The notes under the pieces were generated by a model. It had not been told where the DNA came from, searched no databases, and worked only from the letters and a program-made list of their open reading frames with translations. A stretch of 64,000 bases of DNA from Fumia sp045615345 (GTDB taxonomy: Bacteria; Bacillota; Clostridia; Oscillospirales; Ruminococcaceae). Shown here piece after piece: positions 44,446 to 51,889 of this stretch. The position numbers and the translations under genes are program-made. Numbering within the stretch: position 1 is the stretch's first letter; each line of letters begins with the position of its first letter. The stretch is taken from assembly GCA_045615345.1 (NCBI GenBank), contig JAZLER010000032.1, positions 124,001 through 188,000 of the forward strand, given 5' to 3'.

Positions 44446-45202
44446 ATTTGAACTGAATAGGTTTTGTGTTTTCTGTCAAAGCTTCAAATCGGTACCCTTT
44501 TTCTCTGTAATACTCTATAATTTTTCTGAGCGCCTCAGGAGCTGTTGTCCTGATGGTATCATCGTGCATCAATACTAAAATTCTTTTCTTATCTCCACCC
44601 GATTTGACTACATTAAGAAAAATATCCTCAGACAGAGTGGGAGTATGTAAATCATCTTTTGCAAGCGCGTTCCAGTCAAAATAAATATAACCTTTTTCAG
44701 AAATTTTTTGCTTTATTTCCTTTATAACAGACGGAGAAACCGTTGAGTTAGTACTGCCTCCCGGAAAACGGAAAATTTTTGGAGTTTCGCCTACTATCTC
44801 CTTTAAATGCCCCTCAAGACGGGTGAAATCTTTCAAAAACGCATCGGAATTTATGTAAATTTCACTGTATTTGTGGGAATAAGAATGTATACCGATGCTA
44901 TGACCTTCATCTTTCATTCGTTTATAAAGCAATTTTCCGCGTTCTGTCGTAGCACCTGTTACAAAAAATGTCGCAGGAACATTTTCTTCTTTCAGAATAT
45001 CAAGAATTTTTTCTGTTACAACTGATGGGCCGTCATCAAAGGTAAGATAAACTATCTTTTCTTCCGCTTGCGCTAGTGTTTCCCTGATGTATTCACGGTA
45101 AGCTGTCACAAATGTAAAAATAAAAAATCCTATCGCAAAAATAAGCAGAATAACAGCCGTTATAAAATATATATTTTTAACCTTTACGCTCTTTATGAAA
45201 AT
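44444..45202 (-). CDS. Membrane-anchored polysaccharide deacetylase (start uncertain)
   Basis: About 252 aa. A basic N-terminus and one membrane anchor (IYFITAVILLIFAIGFFIF) precede a NodB/CE4 domain: TFDDGPS (catalytic base and metal Asp), HSIGIHSYSHKY (metal histidines), FRFPGGSTN and LVLMHDD. It removes acetyl groups from peptidoglycan or other N-acetylated glycans outside the cell. The frame stays open back through the divergent tRNA, but the ribosome site GGGGGAG (45214-45208) points to a start near 45202. There the codon is ATT and no ATG, GTG or TTG fits; TTG 45223 lies upstream of that site. The given end uses ATT 45202. Confidence 0.8.
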   Translation of the reverse strand: MFIKSVKVKNIYFITAVILLIFAIGFFIFTFVTAYREYIRETLAQAEEKIVYLTFDDGPSVVTEKILDILKEENVPATFFVTGATTERGKLLYKRMKDEGHSIGIHSYSHKYSEIYINSDAFLKDFTRLEGHLKEIVGETPKIFRFPGGSTNSTVSPSVIKEIKQKISEKGYIYFDWNALAKDDLHTPTLSEDIFLNVVKSGGDKKRILVLMHDDTIRTTAPEALRKIIEYYREKGYRFEALTENTKPIQFK

Positions 45203-45308
45203 AAAATCTCCCCCTTTTTTCAAAGAACAATAAATTATATGAACAAGATAAATATTTATGCTCCAAAGAATTTTCGGAATATTTTTAGATAAAATATCAT
45301 ATTTTCTA

Positions 45309-45337
45309 TTGACAAAACCTTCAGGATGTGTTATCAT
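45309..45337 (+). promoter_or_regulatory. Promoter of the initiator tRNA
   Basis: TTGACA (45309-45314), 17-bp spacer, TATCAT (45332-45337), 25 bp before the tRNA 5' end. Confidence 0.8.
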
Positions 45338-45361
45338 ATATTTCCCGAGAAGAACAGATAT

Positions 45362-45437
<76 letters not shown>

Positions 45438-45442
45438 AAGAA

Positions 45443-45475
45443 AAAACACTCACCATTTTGGTGGGTGTTTTTCTT
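45443..45475 (+). terminator. tRNA terminator
   Basis: AAAACACTCACCA / GGTGGGTGTTTT (45443-45455, 45460-45471) with loop TTTT and a T-rich tail. Confidence 0.85.
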
Positions 45476-45480
45476 TTATT

Positions 45481-45537
45481 ACGAAAATATGATTTTACTG
45501 CGACCGACGGGTCCCGGAGGGGAATGAGCCGACCACG
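45481..45537 (+). repeat. Direct repeat A beside tRNA-fMet
   Basis: This 57-bp GC-rich segment (starts ACGAAAATATG, ends GAGCCGACCACG) is about 83 % identical by eye to 49533-49590 in the same orientation. Both lie directly after a terminator hairpin. They may bound an inserted block. Confidence 0.6.
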
Positions 45538-45578
45538 TTCTTTTAAATGACTTGGACTAATTCATAATGTAATATTAG

Positions 45579-45606
45579 TTGAAAAGTTGATTTTTTGTGG
45601 TATAAT
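45579..45606 (+). promoter_or_regulatory. Promoter of the GH43-like gene
   Basis: TTGAAA (45579-45584), 16-bp spacer ending TGG, TATAAT (45601-45606). Confidence 0.65.
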
Positions 45607-45670
45607 TAGTTTGATTAACATTAATTTATTAGAAATTATAATATGGCATACACAGTAAAGGAGTAATTTT

Positions 45671-46528
45671 ATGGAAATTCCATATATTTCAGGGGAATGG
45701 AAAATTCTTTTTGCGCCACACGATAACGGAAACTATGTGAACGATCATAGTATTGTAGTTGGCCCGGATGGGAATTGGCACTTGTTTGGTATTACAAGTT
45801 TTGAGGGCAAGCCAAGCCACGAAAGATACTTTGTTCACGGCGTGGGAAAAACGCTCTATGAGCCTATGCGCGAAGTCGGTCGCTCAATTGATAGGGGCAC
45901 TCTTGCGTGGGCGCCTTGCGTTATAAAAAAAGACGAAAACTTTTATATGTTTTACGGCCCCTCTCCCACTTCTTTAGCAGTGTCGTTTGATATGTATGAG
46001 TGGTTTGGAACAAAAGTAACGCTAAACAATGAGCCAATGATGGGGGCACATCGCGACCACTTTGTTTTACAAGTATCCGAAAACGAATATTTGATGTATG
46101 TTGTGGGTGTTTACAACCAAAAAGGTGCAGTCTCTTGCTTCTCGTCAAACAATCTTTTAGATTGGGATTTCATAGGATATGCGCTTACATCTGGGGACGA
46201 AGCACCACTTAAACCCGCTTGGGGTGCTATAGAGTCGCCTTTTGTTGTTAACAAAGACGGCGTTTATTATCTTTTCATTACTTATACAGATTGTTCAGAT
46301 GAAACCTATAACAACACATTGGTGTTTGCTTCCGATAATCCTAAATCGTTTGGAGAATATAACGGAGAGGGAAACGGAACAAAACCAATCACGAAACTTT
46401 ATGGTCACGCTTCTGAAATTCTTAAGGTGGGAGAAGATTATTATATTACAACCTGCGGTTGGCTCAGCAAGAACATTCCCCATAAAGGTGCGGTATCAAT
46501 AGCTTCACTTAAATGGAAACAAATATAA
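45671..46528 (+). CDS. GH43/GH32-like five-bladed beta-propeller glycosidase
   Basis: 285 aa, cytoplasmic (no signal). The clan F/J arrangement of three acidic residues is visible: NDHSIVV near residue 24 (nucleophile or base Asp), HRDHFV (transition-state Asp) and AIESPFV (general acid Glu). Blade motifs such as WAPCVIKKDENFYMFYG and YYLFITYTDCSD support the fold. It probably removes arabinose, xylose or fructose units from an oligosaccharide. It is monocistronic just downstream of tRNA-fMet, within a block flanked by direct repeats that suggests acquisition. Confidence 0.75.
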   Translation: MEIPYISGEWKILFAPHDNGNYVNDHSIVVGPDGNWHLFGITSFEGKPSHERYFVHGVGKTLYEPMREVGRSIDRGTLAWAPCVIKKDENFYMFYGPSPTSLAVSFDMYEWFGTKVTLNNEPMMGAHRDHFVLQVSENEYLMYVVGVYNQKGAVSCFSSNNLLDWDFIGYALTSGDEAPLKPAWGAIESPFVVNKDGVYYLFITYTDCSDETYNNTLVFASDNPKSFGEYNGEGNGTKPITKLYGHASEILKVGEDYYITTCGWLSKNIPHKGAVSIASLKWKQI

Positions 46529-46561
46529 TTTACATTAGCATCTAAATCGGTGCAACTTACC

Positions 46562-46599
46562 AAAAAACCTGTAATCCCATTCGGGATTGCAGGTTTTTT
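46562..46599. terminator. Bidirectional terminator after the GH43-like gene
   Basis: AAAAAACCTGTAATCCC / GGGATTGCAGGTTTTTT with loop ATTC. On the minus strand it follows a tRNA-fMet-like remnant in the same way that the true tRNA is followed by its terminator. Confidence 0.85.
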
Positions 46600-46601
46600 C
46601 T

Positions 46602-46660
46602 TGTTCTGCAGAAAAGATTTTGTATCTACTACCTGAGGGTTATGAGCCCTTGGGCGAATA
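46602..46660 (-). pseudogene. Degenerate tRNA-fMet-like remnant
   Basis: On the minus strand GGGCTCATAACCC (46649-46637) is identical to the anticodon arm of the intact initiator tRNA. The next 35 nt keep the exact tRNA length to a terminal ACA and match about half the bases (AGGT, then ACAAA, ...). CAAGAAAAAACC then resembles the start of the real tRNA terminator. Acceptor and T stems are not formed, so it is a relic if it is a tRNA at all. The surrounding 46529-46867 gap holds no gene; its 46650-46780 part is GC-rich with small hairpins. Confidence 0.42.
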
Positions 46661-46741
46661 ACTTGTTGCGACGCCGAACGCACCCTGTGGGCGAAAAAGC
46701 GAGCAAAACGAAGCGCCGCGCTCCAAGCCGTTATGAACTTT

Positions 46742-46775
46742 GGGTACCGCAAGAGGTCAAGCAAACGAAGTTTGC
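46742..46775 (+). repeat. GGGTACCGCAAG-hairpin motif, copy 1
   Basis: GGGTACCGCAAG (46742-46753) followed by the hairpin GCAAAC-GAA-GTTTGC (46761-46775). The same 12-mer, also followed by a hairpin with a 3-nt loop, occurs at 49672-49711. Confidence 0.5.
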
Positions 46776-46867
46776 GCGATAAATGGTTCAAGGTCTCGGT
46801 TGATCATCCAGGGAGGAATTGAACTGATTTATATTGTAGTTAGATTGTAATTTTTTAATTCTGCAAC

Positions 46868-47668
46868 TCACTTTTTATACTCCGACGGGAGCTTGCCGAT
46901 ATATTTTTTAAACGTCTTGGTAAAAAAAGAAAGATTATCAAAACCGCAAAGTTCTGCTGCCTTGGCAACAGTATATCCTTCGTTCAACAAACACATTGCA
47001 TTTATGCAACGGTAATTATTCAGATTTTCGATGATTGTTTGACCTGTTAATCGTTTAAATTCTCTGCACAAAGCATATTTATCGCACAAAACCGCCTTGG
47101 ATATTTCGTCTAAGGTGATTTTTTTATTATAGTTTTCTCTAATATACGTGATAACTGATTTTACAGTCTCGAAATCTTTCATATTTGAATTAGGACTTGT
47201 TTTTATAATGTGATTATCTGCTAATTCAATCAATATTTTTAATATGATTTCATTTAATTTTGCAATTTGAAAAGGAGTTTCAGGATTTATATAAATCTTT
47301 ATTAGTTTATAAAATTGGTCGGTAATATTTTGATTTTTTACCTTTGGATAAAAAGTAAGTTTTCGTGGGTCAATACCAATTTTTTGACAAAAGTCATTGC
47401 TGACGATAATACAACTGTAGGTAAGATTTGTATCTGTACCTGTATAGTGAATAACATTTGAATTAACAACTATAATATCATCCTCTTGAAAGTCGTATTT
47501 TTCGCCATCCAAAAGCACAGTTCCGTTGCCTTGTGTGCAGAGTTGAATTTCCAAATCTTCGTGCCAGTTACTTTCTGCGCTCCGATTAAAATATGTTCTT
47601 TTTAAATCAGTATTCAAAACAAACGGCAGGTTATTGTATCTATACTCGTCGTGACGGGTAGCAACCAT
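46868..47668 (-). CDS. AraC family transcriptional regulator
   Basis: 266 aa. The cupin-like N-terminal domain shows NWHEDLEIQLCTQGNGTVLL and DDIIVVNSNVIHYTG; the C-terminal double helix-turn-helix has ITLDEISKAVLCDKYALCREFKR and VAKAAELCGFDNLSFFTKTF. GGAGG precedes ATG. It is divergent from the ygjV-like and beta-propeller genes, which it probably controls in response to a sugar. Confidence 0.9.
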   Translation of the reverse strand: MVATRHDEYRYNNLPFVLNTDLKRTYFNRSAESNWHEDLEIQLCTQGNGTVLLDGEKYDFQEDDIIVVNSNVIHYTGTDTNLTYSCIIVSNDFCQKIGIDPRKLTFYPKVKNQNITDQFYKLIKIYINPETPFQIAKLNEIILKILIELADNHIIKTSPNSNMKDFETVKSVITYIRENYNKKITLDEISKAVLCDKYALCREFKRLTGQTIIENLNNYRCINAMCLLNEGYTVAKAAELCGFDNLSFFTKTFKKYIGKLPSEYKK

Positions 47669-47718
47669 TTTTACGCCTCCTTCTGCAAGATAGTGCTAAT
47701 TATCTCCAATATAATTCC

Positions 47719-47747
47719 TTGGATTACGATGTTTTTACCAATATAAT
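47719..47747 (+). promoter_or_regulatory. Promoter of the YgjV-propeller operon
   Basis: TTGGAT (47719-47724), 17-bp spacer, TATAAT (47742-47747). The position shows that an apparent TTG start at 47719 is really part of the -35 box. Confidence 0.68.
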
Positions 47748-47781
47748 GATTATATCATCAAATCTTGGAGATTTCAACAAT

Positions 47782-48294
47782 ATGGAAATAGCAGCGCAAA
47801 TTTTTGGCCTTTTTGCTATGCTTTCGCTATTTATTATTTATCAACAGAAAAGCCGAAAAAAGATAATAATAGCAAAGCTTTCTGCGGATATTTGTTGGGT
47901 AGCACACTATTTGTGTCTTGGTGGCATAGCAGGAATAATACCCAATATGGTTGGTATATTCAGGGAGCTTGTTTTTATTAACCGCAAGGATAAAGCGTGG
48001 GCAAACAAACTTGTATGGCCGATTGTATTTATTGCAATCAATTTTGGTTTGGGAATGACCACGTTTCATTCCTTTTATAACATACTGCCTATTGCAGCCT
48101 CTGCCTTTGTAACGGTATCTCTTTGGATAGACAATCCGAAGCTTACGAAAATAATTACCACACCTGTTTGCATAGCATTTATGATATACGATTTCTATGT
48201 GAAATCTTATATTGGAATGATAAATGAAAGTATATCTATAGTATCCATTATTATATTTTTCATAAAAGAAAGGAAGAAACCAAATGAAAAATAA
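47782..48294 (+). CDS. YgjV family inner-membrane protein
   Basis: 170 aa from ATG 47782 (GGAG 11 nt upstream), after excluding a longer frame that begins inside the promoter. Five or six membrane helices; AAQIFGLFAMLSLFIIYQQKSRKKIII and ICWVAHYLCLGGIAGIIPN match the YgjV (Imp-YgjV) family of unknown function. Its 3' end overlaps the next gene by 11 bp. A paralogue sits at 51362. Both occur beside sugar genes, which hints at a sugar-related membrane role; that is inference. Confidence 0.8.
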   Translation: MEIAAQIFGLFAMLSLFIIYQQKSRKKIIIAKLSADICWVAHYLCLGGIAGIIPNMVGIFRELVFINRKDKAWANKLVWPIVFIAINFGLGMTTFHSFYNILPIAASAFVTVSLWIDNPKLTKIITTPVCIAFMIYDFYVKSYIGMINESISIVSIIIFFIKERKKPNEK

Positions 48295-49453
48295 TGTTTT
48301 TTCAGATGATTGCAAAACCTCAAAAGAACTTAAAATAACAGAGGGATCCCCCATTGCAGATATGGTGAGAACCATTGCCGCCGGTGAAACCGAAAACGGC
48401 AAAGACTTTGCCAATGAAATTACCGACTGTTTTGTTTCTGACTTTGAAAAGCCGGGTGACAAGATGGCGCACGTATCAACCTTTCTTGTGGTTGATGGCA
48501 CGATCTATATGAGCTACTACGCCAACACAAAAGAACCCTCTGAGGACCCTAAAAACCAAACCGCTCGTCTTGTATATGCGCCTATTGATGACATAGAAAA
48601 CAAAACCTTTATTGATCTGCAAACTACCGACGATACAGTAGGCGGTAAGGTTATTGATATGGTTTATGATACCATTCTTATGCAAAAAGATGATGACACC
48701 ATATATATAATGTGGACTGCTCGCACAAGCGAAGGCAATTATTACCGCTTTTATTGTCCGTTTATACTTTCAACAAAAACATTAGGTAAAATAGGCGTAA
48801 ATCGTTTTAAAGTTGACAATACCGTAAACGATTTTTCTGTAAGCGGTATAAAGTCTGCTCTTGCCGAAAATGAAATACCCTGTAAAAAAATGTACTCTGA
48901 CATCGGCATTATGCAAAAACTTTCAAGCAGAGTTGAGAACGGAAAAACCTATTATTACACTGGTACATACAGCGGCGATTTTACTTGCATTATTAAAAGC
49001 GATGACCTCATTACTTGGGAATATGTTTCGCAGCCTGATTTTATCAACGACTCCAAATGGGAAAATGCCACCTATGTTCTTGGCGATAAGGTGTATTATT
49101 TTGTTCGTCAGCAAGATACCAACAAATGTGGATTTTTGACGGCATATAATCTGCTTACAAAAACCTGGGATGCACCGGTAGAGATAGAAGATTGTCAGTC
49201 AAGGGGCGATTTTATTTATTATAAAGATAATCTTTATCTTTTCCACGCTCCCATTGACCGTGAGCATATCGGGATTGTCAAAATAGATACCGAAAATATT
49301 GTTAACAGTCAGGTCGTTTTACAAGCAAAAATGCACACAAGCTGTTTTTATCCGTTTGTTCAGTATTATGCTGAGAGCGAGCTTGCAATGTCCTATACAG
49401 TAGCAAGAAAGCATATAAGACTTGCAAAATTCACACTCAGCAAACACCTATAA
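48284..49453 (+). CDS. Beta-propeller protein, putative glycosidase
   Basis: 389 aa, no signal peptide. Successive blade-like segments (MAHVSTFLVVDGTIYMSYYA; VYDTILMQKDDDTIYIMWTA; SGDFTCIIKSDDLITWEYVS; DKVYYFVRQQDTNKCGFLTA; FIYYKDNLYLFHAP) indicate a five- or six-bladed propeller of the sialidase or GH43-like type. No sialidase Asp-box is clear. It is translated with the YgjV-like gene (11-bp overlap, AAAGGAAG upstream). The substrate is unknown. Confidence 0.6.
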   Translation: MKNNVFSDDCKTSKELKITEGSPIADMVRTIAAGETENGKDFANEITDCFVSDFEKPGDKMAHVSTFLVVDGTIYMSYYANTKEPSEDPKNQTARLVYAPIDDIENKTFIDLQTTDDTVGGKVIDMVYDTILMQKDDDTIYIMWTARTSEGNYYRFYCPFILSTKTLGKIGVNRFKVDNTVNDFSVSGIKSALAENEIPCKKMYSDIGIMQKLSSRVENGKTYYYTGTYSGDFTCIIKSDDLITWEYVSQPDFINDSKWENATYVLGDKVYYFVRQQDTNKCGFLTAYNLLTKTWDAPVEIEDCQSRGDFIYYKDNLYLFHAPIDREHIGIVKIDTENIVNSQVVLQAKMHTSCFYPFVQYYAESELAMSYTVARKHIRLAKFTLSKHL

Positions 49454-49490
49454 TTCCGATATCTTTTTCGGTGCAACGAGCCAAAACAAA

Positions 49491-49522
49491 AAAAAGAGAT
49501 ACCTTTTTGGTATCTCTTTTTT
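49491..49522 (+). terminator. Terminator of the YgjV-propeller operon
   Basis: AAAAAGAGATACC / GGTATCTCTTTTT (49491-49503, 49509-49521) with T tail. The rest of the 49454-49800 gap has no gene: direct repeat B, then GC-rich DNA with hairpins. Confidence 0.87.
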
Positions 49523-49532
49523 GTTTCTCGTT

Positions 49533-49590
49533 ACGAAATATGATTTGTACTGCGGCCGGTGGGTTCCCGGAGGGAAACGAGCCGACCGCA
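49533..49590 (+). repeat. Direct repeat B
   Basis: Begins ACGAAATATGATTTGTACTG and ends GAGCCGACCGCA; about 83 % identical by eye to 45481-45537 and, like it, immediately follows a terminator hairpin. Confidence 0.6.
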
Positions 49591-49671
49591 TCCGGTGGAC
49601 GATAAAGGGAGGCGAGTGAGTGGCAGCGGTCAAAAAATCCGAGGATAAAGTGAAACGCCGAAGGATTTTTG

Positions 49672-49711
49672 GGGTACCGCAAGTGGCTTTTTAAGGCAAA
49701 GCCTTAAAAAG
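49672..49711 (+). repeat. GGGTACCGCAAG-hairpin motif, copy 2
   Basis: GGGTACCGCAAG (49672-49683) followed by the perfect 11-bp hairpin CTTTTTAAGGC-AAA-GCCTTAAAAAG (49687-49711). Compare 46742-46775. Confidence 0.5.
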
Positions 49712-49800
49712 ATAACCCAGAGATTTTTACAACAAACTTTTGCCATAAAAATTATGCATTCTTCTGTACATAATTCAAATACTATCACAGAGGTGAAAGT

Positions 49801-51093
49801 ATGAAATCTGTATGGAATAACATTGAAAAGCCTGAATTTGATACGCTCCACGGCGATATCAAAACAGATGTCTTAATCATCGGCGGAGGAATGAGCGGAA
49901 TACTTTGTGCGTATATGCTGAAAAGCTCAGGAGTGGATTGCGTTTTGGTTGAGGCCGACAAAATATGTGCAGGAATAACAGGCAATACAACAGCCAAGGT
50001 AACATTTCAGCACGGGCTTATATATGATAAAATAATGGAAAAATACGGTTTTGAAAAAGCGAGGCTTTACTATAAAAGCCAGAAAAACGCCCTTGAAACC
50101 ATAAAGGATATTGCATCCCGTACAGAATGTGATTTTGAAGTATGTGATTCTTTTGTGTACTCTTTAAATGACCGAAATACCATTGAAAAAGAAGTAGAGG
50201 CACTTAACAAAATCGGTTGTAACGCTGAGTTTTGCAGAGATACTGAGTTGCCTTTTAACATTGCAGGGGCTGTCAAAATTAAAAATCAGGCTAAGTTTGA
50301 TCCGTTAAAATTTGCTTATTCATTAGCAAAAGATTTAAGAATTTGCGAAAATACCAAAGTAATCGAATTAAAGCCCAATACTGCCGTTACAAACAACGGA
50401 AAAATCACAGCAAAGAGAATCATCGTGGCGACGCATTTTCCGTTTATCAACAAACACGGAAGTTTCTTTCTAAAAATGTATCAGCACAGGTCTTACGTGC
50501 TCGCACTTGAAAAAGCACCCGATATAAAAAATATATATGTGGATGAAGATGAAAAAGGATTATCTTTCAGAAGTTACGGCAACTTGTTGCTTCTGGGCGG
50601 CGGAAGTCATCGCACAGGAGGCAAAGGAGGAAACTGGGAAGAACTAAAAAAGTTTGCAAAAAAGTATTATCCTGATGCAAAAGAAGTCGGCAGATGGGCT
50701 ACTCAGGATTGTATGACACTCGACTCAATTCCATATATCGGCAGATATTCAAAGACTACCCCCGATTTATATGTCGCCACGGGTTTTAACAAGTGGGGAA
50801 TGACATCTTCAATGGTTTCTGCTATGGTTCTGACGGATATGCTATGCAATGGTAAAAGCGAATATGAAAAGATTTATTCGCCGTCCAGAAGCATTCTTCA
50901 TCCTCAGCTTGCGATAAATACATTTGAAGCGGTAAAAAATCTCATTACCCCCACAGTTCCGAGATGCCCTCATATGGGTTGTGCTTTGAAATACAACAAA
51001 GCGGAGCATTCCTGGGACTGTCCCTGCCACGGTTCAAGATTTGAAGAAAACGGGAAACTGATAAACAACCCCGCTACAAAAGATAAAAATTAA
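49801..51093 (+). CDS. FAD-dependent oxidoreductase (DAO family) with C-terminal Rieske domain
   Basis: 430 aa. The FAD-binding motif VLIIGGGMSGILCAYML is near 24-40, the DAO fold continues to about 370, and a Rieske [2Fe-2S] domain ends the protein: C389-P-H391 and C407-x-x-H410 are the cluster ligands. This fusion is seen in YhfW-type proteins; the reaction is not established, probably oxidation of an amine or similar donor with electrons passed to the cluster. GAGGTGA precedes ATG. It is monocistronic with its own terminator. Confidence 0.9.
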   Translation: MKSVWNNIEKPEFDTLHGDIKTDVLIIGGGMSGILCAYMLKSSGVDCVLVEADKICAGITGNTTAKVTFQHGLIYDKIMEKYGFEKARLYYKSQKNALETIKDIASRTECDFEVCDSFVYSLNDRNTIEKEVEALNKIGCNAEFCRDTELPFNIAGAVKIKNQAKFDPLKFAYSLAKDLRICENTKVIELKPNTAVTNNGKITAKRIIVATHFPFINKHGSFFLKMYQHRSYVLALEKAPDIKNIYVDEDEKGLSFRSYGNLLLLGGGSHRTGGKGGNWEELKKFAKKYYPDAKEVGRWATQDCMTLDSIPYIGRYSKTTPDLYVATGFNKWGMTSSMVSAMVLTDMLCNGKSEYEKIYSPSRSILHPQLAINTFEAVKNLITPTVPRCPHMGCALKYNKAEHSWDCPCHGSRFEENGKLINNPATKDKN

Positions 51094-51116
51094 AGCACCC
51101 CAACGGGGTGCTTTTT
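51093..51116 (+). terminator. Terminator of the DAO-Rieske gene
   Basis: AAGCACCCC-AAC-GGGGTGCTT followed by TTTTT. Confidence 0.88.
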
Positions 51117-51180
51117 GTTGTCCTGAGAATATTTACAAAATCCGCAAAATATGACATAATTTGTCGTAAGAGGTGATAAT

Positions 51181-51302
51181 ATGGACACTGCAATATACAA
51201 TCCCCTAGAAGAGTATGAAAAAAGCTTAAGCCCCTTCATTTTGAAAACACCAAAAAGTTCACACTAAAAGAAAATACTGTGGCGCTTATCAAGAATTATT
51301 GA
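51181..51302 (+). pseudogene. Decayed 5' fragment of the 54182-type membrane protein gene
   Basis: The frame starting at ATG 51181 reads MDTAIYNPLEEYEKSL, matching MDSVIFNPLKEYQSKL of the 54182 product. After a frameshift near 51230 it continues as LHFENTKKFT, matching LHFENTKKLF, then ends at TGA 51302. The upstream sequence is shared too: TGTCGTAAGAGGTGATAATATGGAC occurs in both as TGTCGTAAGAGGTGATAATA plus the start. Only about 40 codons of a 534-codon gene remain, followed by an intact terminator. It is a truncated and frameshifted duplicate. Confidence 0.85.
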
Positions 51303-51313
51303 TATCTGAAAAA

Positions 51314-51346
51314 AACAGACACCCATCAGGGTGTCTGTTCTTTTTT
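51314..51346. terminator. Terminator between the pseudogene and the YgjV-like gene
   Basis: AACAGACACCC-ATCA-GGGTGTCTGTT, then C and six T on the + strand; A-rich on the left, so it also serves the minus-strand gene at 51362. Confidence 0.86.
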
Positions 51347-51361
51347 ATCGCAGAAACGATT

Positions 51362-51889
51362 TTATTTTTCCTGAGTTTCAGTTGCAGCAGGCTTTTTGAT
51401 AAAAGAAATCAAAATTGAAGTAATTGAAAATAAATTGCAAAGAATCGTGGATATGGAAAAAACAAGAAATCCGTATATAAGCCACAACGTTACGGCAACA
51501 AGATTATAAATTCGCAAAGAGTTAACGTTTTTTTGCCAAAATCCTACGACTGCAATACATGAGCCTGTGATTGGGAGCAAACTCTTTATTCCCGCAAAGC
51601 TAGGCAATGCACTGAGCAACGTAAATACGCAAAAAAGTATCGGAATAAAAGCATGGTCTACCCATTTCTTTCCCCTGTGAGCGAAAATCACGTTGCGTAA
51701 CGTGTTGACCAGATTGACAATTCCTCCTGTGAATTCCCCTAAAACAAAGAAGTGTACGGCCCAGAGGAGATCAGAACAACCCTTTAAAATAACTATTTTT
51801 TTACGGCTGTTTTGCAGAAAAATAAAAATAGATAGTGTCAGCGGCATAAAGCCAATAATCTGTGCAATTAAATTATTAGAATTCATCAT
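51362..51889 (-). CDS. YgjV family inner-membrane protein (second copy)
   Basis: 175 aa from ATG 51889, 9 nt after GGAG; the start lies inside the end of the Gfo gene (14-bp overlap), so translation is coupled. Hydrophobic helices and IAQIIGFMPLTLSIFIFLQNSRKKIVI and LLWAVHFFVLGEFTGG match the 47782 product position by position, including the RKKI loop. Function unknown. Again linked to sugar metabolism, here a Gfo oxidoreductase. Confidence 0.8.
   Translation of the reverse strand: MMNSNNLIAQIIGFMPLTLSIFIFLQNSRKKIVILKGCSDLLWAVHFFVLGEFTGGIVNLVNTLRNVIFAHRGKKWVDHAFIPILFCVFTLLSALPSFAGIKSLLPITGSCIAVVGFWQKNVNSLRIYNLVAVTLWLIYGFLVFSISTILCNLFSITSILISFIKKPAATETQEK

Noticed and set aside
46441..46791. 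Open frame on the minus strand across the tRNA-like relic and terminator
   Set aside because: Spans a terminator and the end of the GH43-like gene; coding look comes from the tRNA-derived sequence.
49437..49682. Two open frames on the minus strand over repeat B
   Set aside because: They read through a terminator hairpin and a repeat; no ribosome site.
49720..49800. Promoter of the DAO-Rieske gene
   Set aside because: Several -10-like strings (TACATAAT, TACTAT) but no convincing -35 spacing, so not listed.
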